Assembly: GCA_002483395.1 (NCBI GenBank)
Contig: DLHV01000172.1
Span: 9,391-16,838 of the forward strand
DNA from: Chloracidobacterium sp. UBA7659
GTDB lineage: Bacteria > Acidobacteriota > Blastocatellia > Pyrinomonadales > Pyrinomonadaceae
DNA length: 7,448 nt
Direction: 5' to 3'
The first letter of the stretch is position 1; every line of letters begins with the position of its first letter. The translations under genes and the position numbers were made by a program. This document shows, in pieces, positions 1 to 4,391 of this stretch. Under the pieces are notes generated by a model. That model did no database searches and had not been told where the DNA came from. It was given only the letters and a program-made list of their open reading frames with translations.

Positions 1-131
1 TCGTGGTTTTTTATGCGAAACAAAGAGCAGATCACGTTCTGTTTTAAAGAGGCGACCGGTTCAAGAATGTAGAGTCGTTTAGCGACCGGATGAATGACGA
101 TTGCTGATAGCGGTTTACATATAGAGAGGTC

Positions 132-160
132 TTGACTTTGGAAAAACTAATGTTGTTAAA
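132..160 (+). promoter_or_regulatory. Candidate sigma-70-like promoter for the 322-1758 gene
   Basis: TTGACT at 132-137 matches a -35 box in five of six positions. After 17 bases comes GTTAAA (155-160), a poor to fair -10 box. Transcription from here would give a 5' leader of roughly 155 bases. The same TTGACTTTG string occurs upstream of the protease gene, and TTTACTTTC upstream of the third exported-protein gene, which raises confidence a little. No transcription data support it. Confidence 0.35.
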
Positions 161-309
161 TCTTCACACAGGTTTAGTTTAGATTTCTGATTGGACGCGG
201 CTCTGGGGAGTTTGTTCCGAATAAATTGTGGAATTAGCTATGCATTCGGAGTTTTGGCAAATTCAGGTAAAAACAAATCACGGGGTCTGACATCGTGGAA
301 GTAAGAAGT

Positions 310-315
310 AAGGAG
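310..315 (+). promoter_or_regulatory. Ribosome-binding site fixing the ATG at 322
   Basis: AAGGAG lies six bases before ATG 322. It decides the start in favour of 322 over an in-frame GTG at 295, because the stretch between GTG and ATG contains this Shine-Dalgarno sequence itself. Starting at 322 also gives a clean signal peptide. Confidence 0.8.
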
Positions 316-321
316 TTAACC

Positions 322-1758
322 ATGAAATTCTCTCAGTCAATAAATATCAGGTTTCTTTTCACGGCGCGCATTTTGGCTGTGCTGATGTGCGTCGGATTGT
401 TATCAATTTCGATCGATGCCCAGAAGCTTCTCCTCGCGGCAAGCGCCTCGCTCGAACAGTGCCGCAACGGTGATACAGGCGCTCCGGTCGGCTGTGTGTC
501 GCCGGGTGGAGCCACGGGATGGGTCACCGGTAACGCGGGTTTTTCGAACTCGCACTGGGCCGAGAATCAATTTCTTGCCTACAGGATGCTGTTCGATGGT
601 CTCACGCCGGGTGCCACGGTGCATACGGTAGAGATCGGTTACGATATTATCAAGGGCGGCCCGCACGCTATCGATTATCTGGGAACTTTTAATGATACGG
701 AAGCTACCGCCGACCCCTGTGCCAGCGTGTCCGGTTGCACTTTGGGTTTGCCGACGAGCACGATTCCGATTACAGCCGACACCGTTACTGTGACGAACAA
801 TATCAATCCAAACACGGGTATGCCGATAGTCCAGCTTCCCGGCCAGTTTACAATGTGGGGTGGAAATCTGCTGTCATTTTCATATACTTCAGTGAATGTT
901 GGCGGCGGTGACACGGAGCGCACAGTTACGCTCACGTTCACGGCGTCGGTGGCAAATCCGGTCCTCGCATGGAGCGGTCACGTTGGCTGGATCGGTGATT
1001 GGGGCGCCGGAAATTCGGCGGGGGGCATCAGCGGTTCGCCATATCACATGCGTCTGATCGCTTTCGACGGCCAGGGCGGAAACCAGGACCGGTCGCTTTC
1101 AGCTGACGCCGTTACAGCATCGGGTGCGGTATTTATTAAGAAAGTAGTAAACACATTGTTTCCCACTCCTGGTACGGCCTCTACAACCGTGTTTTCTTTT
1201 ACTGCCGGAGCGAACTTCGGACCCACCAGTTTTTCGCTTGTTGACGACGATGGAGGGCCAGGTATCGATACGCAGCAAGGTCAAACCATTACCAGCTTCG
1301 GACCGGGGAACACGATAACCGTTACCGAAACCCCGATTCCAAATGGTTGGACCATTTCAGATGTGAACTGCGTTGAAAGTGGGCTGCAGGACTCGACAAA
1401 AAGCCCGTCATTAGGACCGTCTGCTTCGATAATTGTTCAGCTCGCCGAGGTTGTGACGTGTACGTTTACAAACACTCAGCAAGCGCCCAGCGCGGCCGAC
1501 GTCTCGATCAGCGGGCGAGTCGTGACGTCCGACGGAACCGGAATCTCAAACGCTCGATTGACGGTGATCAACGCGGCGACCGGCGAAGCAAAAACATCTC
1601 TGACAAATCCGTTTGGATTCTACGCCATAGATGACCTTGCGGTGGGCCAGTTTTACATACTGCGGGTTAGTCACAAGCGTTATACCTTCGCGGAAAAATC
1701 AAGGACGTTTACGTTGAATGACGATATCGCGGACGTTGACTTCATAGCCAATCCGTAA
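322..1758 (+). CDS. Exported surface protein: prealbumin-like domain plus shared C-terminal module
   Basis: This 478-residue protein is probably exported; its exact function is unknown. Residues 1 to about 33 form a signal peptide (basic start, hydrophobic core, likely cleavage near SIDA-Q). Residues about 44-265 form a Gly/Thr/Ser-rich, beta-looking domain with paired cysteines (LEQC, GCV, PCASVSGC) and an HAIDYLGTFN stretch. I recall similar segments in large bacterial surface proteins but cannot name a family. Residues 269-386 resemble a prealbumin-like/SpaA-like fold: FIKKVVN start, FSFTAG, TVTETPIPNGW, ending CTFTN. Residues 394-478 are a carboxypeptidase-regulatory-like module, also found at the C-terminus of the two following exported proteins. 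No enzyme motif, lipobox, LPXTG motif or C-terminal membrane helix is seen. The gene has its own candidate promoter and a strong terminator, so it is probably monocistronic. A structural, adhesive or matrix role is inference. Confidence 0.85.
   Translation: MKFSQSINIRFLFTARILAVLMCVGLLSISIDAQKLLLAASASLEQCRNGDTGAPVGCVSPGGATGWVTGNAGFSNSHWAENQFLAYRMLFDGLTPGATVHTVEIGYDIIKGGPHAIDYLGTFNDTEATADPCASVSGCTLGLPTSTIPITADTVTVTNNINPNTGMPIVQLPGQFTMWGGNLLSFSYTSVNVGGGDTERTVTLTFTASVANPVLAWSGHVGWIGDWGAGNSAGGISGSPYHMRLIAFDGQGGNQDRSLSADAVTASGAVFIKKVVNTLFPTPGTASTTVFSFTAGANFGPTSFSLVDDDGGPGIDTQQGQTITSFGPGNTITVTETPIPNGWTISDVNCVESGLQDSTKSPSLGPSASIIVQLAEVVTCTFTNTQQAPSAADVSISGRVVTSDGTGISNARLTVINAATGEAKTSLTNPFGFYAIDDLAVGQFYILRVSHKRYTFAEKSRTFTLNDDIADVDFIANP
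1501..1755 (+). repeat. Shared C-terminal module, copy 1 (coding)
   Basis: This encodes residues 394-478 of the first exported protein, starting VSISGRVV and ending VDFIANP. It aligns without gaps with the modules at 3561-3818 and 6120-6374. Landmarks conserved in all three copies are G5, G12, N24-A25, the TNxFGxY core (positions 35-41), D45-L46, G49, Y52, the KRYxF core (59-63) and FTLN (70-73). The fold is probably an Ig-like or transthyretin-like beta-sandwich of the carboxypeptidase regulatory type. Confidence 0.85.
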
Positions 1759-1844
1759 CGGCGTTTCGCGGACCGACTTTTAAGACGCTGCCCGAACGGC
1801 GGCGTCAAACAACAAGCCTCTCTCGAGTTGCCGGTCTGACAAAC

Positions 1845-1878
1845 CGCCCGGAAATCCATCGATTTCCGGGCGTTTTGT
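1845..1878 (+). terminator. Rho-independent terminator after the first exported-protein gene
   Basis: An 11-bp perfect stem (CGCCCGGAAAT at 1845-1855 with ATTTCCGGGCG at 1862-1872), extendable by one C-G pair to leave a 4-base loop, is followed by TTTTGTGTTT. It lies about 90 bases after the stop of the + strand gene and 10 bases past the stop of the convergent minus-strand gene. It may serve both; on the minus strand the following sequence (GTTTGTCAG) is a weaker T-run. The flanking GTCTGACAAAC and GTTTGT...CAGAC can pair imperfectly and lengthen the hairpin. Confidence 0.85.
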
Positions 1879-1887
1879 GTTTGTTGA

Positions 1888-2097
1888 TCAGACAATGAAA
1901 CCGGGCCTCGACGGAAGGTCTTTACATTCAAACATAGCGGCGATCTTATCGATGGAAATGAAAACATCAGTGTCGTCTTCATTTCGCAAATGAAGAACAC
2001 CGTTTTTCACGCCAATAGCGTCGCCCCGGTAAACGGCAGTCGTTCCGCAATTCACATCTATCTTCTTACCAACCAAACCTGTCAATAGTTCTTCCAT
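1888..2097 (-). CDS. Small Sm-like/SH3-barrel-like conserved protein (MM0924-type)
   Basis: This 69-residue cytosolic protein has no signal peptide or membrane segment. It reads LVGKKIDVNCG, VYRGDAIGVKNGVLHLRNEDD and VFISIDKIAAMFECKD, then a short Pro-rich tail. The alternating short beta strands with Gly turns (xRGxxxxVxNGVLxLxNE, then xIxIDKI) are the layout of a small LSm/SH3-like barrel. From memory it resembles small proteins annotated as the MM0924 family, whose function is unknown; this link is tentative. The start ATG (2095-2097) has GAGG on the minus strand (complement of 2108-2111) ten bases upstream, a slightly long spacing. It is convergent with gene 1, divergent from the subtilase gene, and probably transcribed alone. 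It may be an RNA- or nucleic-acid-binding or oligomeric scaffold protein, by fold analogy only. Cysteines at positions 18 and 57 are far apart and show no metal-binding pattern. Confidence 0.75.
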   Translation of the reverse strand: MEELLTGLVGKKIDVNCGTTAVYRGDAIGVKNGVLHLRNEDDTDVFISIDKIAAMFECKDLPSRPGFIV

Positions 2098-2239
2098 CGA
2101 TGCCTAACCTCGCGTCCATTTCTACATAATTCTCTTCGTACTTATTCTACAGAATTTCCAATTAAACGCTAATTTTTCGCCCGATTCAGTCAGATTGATC
2201 GAACGCTAACCGATTTCCATTCAGTTTGAGAACTTTTTG

Positions 2240-2266
2240 TTGACTTTGATTTGTACGTGTTATACA
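2240..2266 (+). promoter_or_regulatory. Candidate promoter for the subtilase gene
   Basis: TTGACT at 2240-2245 is followed after 15 bases by TATACA (2261-2266). The spacing is shorter than ideal; TTGTTG at 2237-2242 with an 18-base spacer is an alternative -35. The region from 2098 to 2357 separates two divergent genes, so it must carry promoters in both directions. For the minus strand I see only a weak -10 candidate (TAGAAT, complement of about 2145-2150). The implied subtilase leader is about 85 bases. Confidence 0.4.
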
Positions 2267-2347
2267 TTGTTTAGTAACCGGCCTCACCCGTCGTGTGACC
2301 CATTCCCAAGTTCCCTGGCCTGCTTTTAGAAATCTTCTCACTTTTCT

Positions 2348-2351
2348 GGAG
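2348..2351 (+). promoter_or_regulatory. Ribosome-binding site fixing the ATG at 2358
   Basis: GGAG lies six bases before ATG 2358. Starting there gives an ideal signal peptide (MKKFW then a hydrophobic run). The open frame extends 21 codons further upstream but has no comparable site and would bury the signal peptide. Confidence 0.75.
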
Positions 2352-2357
2352 TACCAA

Positions 2358-3821
2358 ATGAAAAAATTCTGGATTCTTTTGATGGTTGTCGCGGTTTGCG
2401 CGTCTGCCGTTTCGATCATGCCTCCGGCAACCAAAGGCCAAAAAGCCAAACTTAAGAAGGCTGACAATCCGATTCCCAACCGCTACGTTGTAGTTCTCGA
2501 TCCTTCACCCCTAAATACTGCCGGCGAATCCCCGGATGACACGGCCGGTAGATTGACCGATTCTTACGGTGGAGCCATCGATAAAGTGTTCAGTTACGTC
2601 GTTCAAGGATTTTCCGCTGAAATGTCGCAAAGTGAGGCCGAGGCAATGAGCAACGATCCTCGGGTTTTGTTTGTCGAAGAAGATTCAGAAATTTCAGTTG
2701 AAGCGACCCAGACCAATCCGACGTGGGGGCTGGATCGGGTCGATCAGAGGACCGTGCCCCTTAACACAGTCTATACCTACGCCGCTACCGGAGACGGCGT
2801 AAATGTTTACGTGCTTGACACGGGCATAAAGCCGACCCACGTAGAGTTTGGAGGGCGAGCGTCCGCGGATTTCGACACGATCGGTGACGGACAGAACGGC
2901 GTAGACTGCCACGGCCACGGAACACATGTCGCCGGTACGATCGGCGGGACTAACTATGGAGTCGCAAAAAGCGTGCGGCTGCATGGCGTCCGCGTTGTCG
3001 GCTGCAATGGTACCGGTACGGTCTCAACACTTGTCGCGGGAATCGACTGGGTAACGGCAAACCGTGTATCGCCAGCCGTTGTAAATATGAGCCTGAGCTC
3101 CGGTTCTATCTCGGAGCTGCTAGATTATGTTGTCGCAAACTCCATAGCGTCCGGCATCACGTTTGTCATTGCCGCGGGAAATGCCAGCACTGACGCCTGC
3201 CAGATCTCGCCTGCTCGTATACCAAGTGCGATCACGGTCGGAGCGGCCGACAACACTGATACAATGGCCAGCTTTTCAAATTTCGGTAGTTGTGTGGATA
3301 TTTTTGCTCCTGGAGTGGGCATTACGTCCGCTTGGAGTTGGAGCGACACAGCTTCCAATATCAGCAGCGGTACCTCAATGTCGACCCCGCACGTTGCCGG
3401 TGCCGCTGCTCTGTACCTTGAAACTCATCCGAGTGCGTCACCCACCCAGGTTACCGGTTCACTTCTTGGCGACGGAACCGCCGGGCAAATGGCGGGGGTC
3501 GTTGGAGCATCGCCGAACCTGATGCTTTTTACGGATCCGGTTGCCCCAACGGCTGGCACAGCTTCAATCGAGGGTTCTGTTATATCGAGCAGCGGCCGTC
3601 GGCTGAAGGGAATTACGGTTACCCTGCAAAATGCTTCCTCGTCGATATTCAAAACCGCGATTACCAATGGTTTTGGTTATTACAGGTTTGAGGATCTGGA
3701 AGTAGGGGATTTTTACGTGATGAGTGTCCGGAACAAGCGATATAATTTTGAAAACAGTCCGCTTGCCTTCACGCTCAATGAAGACTTCGCTCCGGTCGCT
3801 TTTGTCGGCACTCCGCGTTAG
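2358..3821 (+). CDS. Secreted S8 subtilase, aqualysin I/proteinase K type, with shared C-terminal module
   Basis: This 487-residue serine endopeptidase precursor is predicted to be exported and self-processed. Residues 1 to about 27 are a signal peptide. About 40-113 form an inhibitor I9 propeptide (RYVVVLD, then VQGFSAEMS, ending VLFVEEDSEISV). The mature enzyme probably starts near residue 114-116, before TWGLDRVDQR. Catalytic residues are Asp154 (VLDTG), His187 (GHGTHVAG) and Ser340 (GTSMSTPHVAG), with oxyanion Asn275 (AAGN). Cysteines 184, 216, 281 and 312 match the spacing I recall for the two aqualysin I disulfides (32 and 31 residues apart), so a stable extracellular enzyme is likely. 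The catalytic domain ends about residue 395. A short linker leads to residues 402-487, the carboxypeptidase-regulatory-like module shared with both neighbouring exported proteins. Aqualysin I has a C-terminal prosequence at this place that assists secretion across the outer membrane; the module here may play a comparable part (inference). All key catalytic residues are present, so the enzyme should be active. Confidence 0.95.
   Translation: MKKFWILLMVVAVCASAVSIMPPATKGQKAKLKKADNPIPNRYVVVLDPSPLNTAGESPDDTAGRLTDSYGGAIDKVFSYVVQGFSAEMSQSEAEAMSNDPRVLFVEEDSEISVEATQTNPTWGLDRVDQRTVPLNTVYTYAATGDGVNVYVLDTGIKPTHVEFGGRASADFDTIGDGQNGVDCHGHGTHVAGTIGGTNYGVAKSVRLHGVRVVGCNGTGTVSTLVAGIDWVTANRVSPAVVNMSLSSGSISELLDYVVANSIASGITFVIAAGNASTDACQISPARIPSAITVGAADNTDTMASFSNFGSCVDIFAPGVGITSAWSWSDTASNISSGTSMSTPHVAGAAALYLETHPSASPTQVTGSLLGDGTAGQMAGVVGASPNLMLFTDPVAPTAGTASIEGSVISSSGRRLKGITVTLQNASSSIFKTAITNGFGYYRFEDLEVGDFYVMSVRNKRYNFENSPLAFTLNEDFAPVAFVGTPR
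3561..3818 (+). repeat. Shared C-terminal module, copy 2 (coding)
   Basis: This encodes residues 402-487 of the subtilase, starting ASIEGSV and ending FVGTPR. It has the same length and no gaps compared with the copies at 1501-1755 and 6120-6374. Its TNGFGYY, EDLEVGDFY and NKRYNF stretches match the other copies. It is the only copy joined to a recognisable enzyme. Confidence 0.85.
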
Positions 3822-3897
3822 AAGCTGATTTTTACGTGGTTACGCCGGTCGTTCGAATGAACGTGTACTAGATTTCGACAATCAATTTCCCGTAGTT

Positions 3898-3931
3898 GGC
3901 CTGTTTGCCTGTCGCAGACAGGCCTTTTTTT
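3898..3931 (+). terminator. Rho-independent terminator after the subtilase gene
   Basis: GCCTGTC (3907-3913) pairs with GACAGGC (3917-3923) around a 3-base loop and is followed by seven T (3925-3931). An alternative stem uses GGCCTGT (3898-3904) with ACAGGCC (3918-3924). The two left arms compete for the same right arm. The run of T directly after the stem makes termination on the + strand very likely. Confidence 0.9.
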
Positions 3932-4134
3932 GTGGAACGAGGGTTCGATTACATATATCTTGCAAAAAAGGAAGAAAGAACCGTCTAACAACTTAGCGGC
4001 AAAATTTCCATATCTTGTGTATTGTATCGTACACATGCGTATATACGGCGGATATTCGATACTCGGATAGGGCTCAGGTGCTCTAAACAAACGACTTAGA
4101 ATTCAACGCTTGATCAGTTTTGTGGAAAAAAGTG

Positions 4135-4161
4135 TTTACTTTCGAAAAGACTTGTGATAAA
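4135..4161 (+). promoter_or_regulatory. Candidate promoter for the third exported-protein gene
   Basis: TTTACT (4135-4140) and GATAAA (4156-4161) are separated by 15 bases, exactly the spacing of the candidate upstream of the subtilase gene. TTKACTTT is common to the upstream regions of all three exported-protein genes. Box quality is only fair and the spacing is short for a standard sigma-70 promoter. Confidence 0.35.
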
Positions 4162-4183
4162 ACTTCGCTTAAGCAATTTTATC
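4156..4183. repeat. Imperfect dyad overlapping the candidate -10 box
   Basis: GATAAAA (4156-4162) is mirrored by TTTTATC (4177-4183), with the perfect palindrome GCTTAAGC (4167-4174) nested almost centrally, offset by one base. The position over the candidate -10 and early transcript would suit an operator. It could also be chance in AT-rich sequence. Confidence 0.3.
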
Positions 4184-4334
4184 TACGTTTGTAACGCACA
4201 GAGTATTTCTGCTGGTTGCAATTTTTTTGGTTTACGATCGCTGCTAATCGATTGAGAAATCAGCTCTCGTAACCTGCGTCCATAACATTCGCTGCGGCAA
4301 GCAATGACATTGGATTCTGACGACATTATTTACT

Positions 4335-4380
4335 GGAGTTAACATTTTGCCGTTGTTCGGTATTGAATTTGAGAGAGGAG
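4335..4380 (+). promoter_or_regulatory. Two competing ribosome-binding sites for the third exported-protein gene
   Basis: GAGAGGAG (ending at 4380) lies 11 bases before ATG 4392. GGAG at 4335-4338 lies eight bases before an in-frame TTG at 4347. The upstream site sits in GGAGTTAAC, the same string that precedes the first exported-protein gene (312-320). ATG 4392 is preferred because it gives a compact signal peptide; the TTG start would add 15 residues with mixed charges before it. Confidence 0.5.
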
Positions 4381-4391
4381 TTACTAAATTT

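Larger units (their letters stand above)
1..321. other. Non-coding region upstream of the first exported-protein gene
   Basis: I see no convincing coding region here on either strand. The stretch holds a candidate promoter (about 132-160) and the ribosome-binding site of the gene starting at 322. An 8-base direct repeat (GCGACCGG at 52-59 and 82-89) is present but too short to interpret. A weak inverted repeat, AAATCT (158-163) with AGATTT (181-186), lies just after the candidate -10 box. The end of any gene to the left is outside the window. Confidence 0.6.
3822..4391. other. 570-base intergenic region between the subtilase and the third exported-protein gene
   Basis: It holds the subtilase terminator (3898-3931), an AT-rich stretch, a candidate promoter (4135-4161), an imperfect dyad (4156-4183) and two possible ribosome-binding sites. 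A minus-strand open frame covers 3818-4090, but it runs through the terminator, lacks a convincing start site and has an implausible composition. I see no RNA gene. The 5' leader of the downstream gene would be about 180-230 bases, long enough to hold regulation, but I recognise no riboswitch. Confidence 0.6.

Noticed and set aside
52..89. Direct repeat GCGACCGG (52-59 and 82-89) as a possible CRISPR or iteron element
   Set aside because: There are only two 8-base copies, with no regular array and no associated genes.
295..321. GTG start adding nine residues to the first exported protein
   Set aside because: The extension contains the Shine-Dalgarno AAGGAG of ATG 322 and has no site of its own.
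1501..1755. The shared module as a type IX secretion C-terminal domain
   Set aside because: It lacks the features of type A or B type IX signals that I know, such as the PNP-like start and short Lys-rich end; only the general idea of a beta-sandwich at the C-terminus is similar.
322..1758. The first exported protein as a sortase-anchored or lipid-anchored surface protein
   Set aside because: There is no LPXTG motif, no C-terminal membrane helix with positive tail, and the cysteine in the signal region (LMCVG) does not fit a lipobox.
3818..4090. Minus-strand open frame of 90 codons between the subtilase and the third exported-protein gene
   Set aside because: It overlaps the subtilase terminator and AT-rich intergenic sequence, has no good ribosome-binding site, and its translation has no recognisable pattern.
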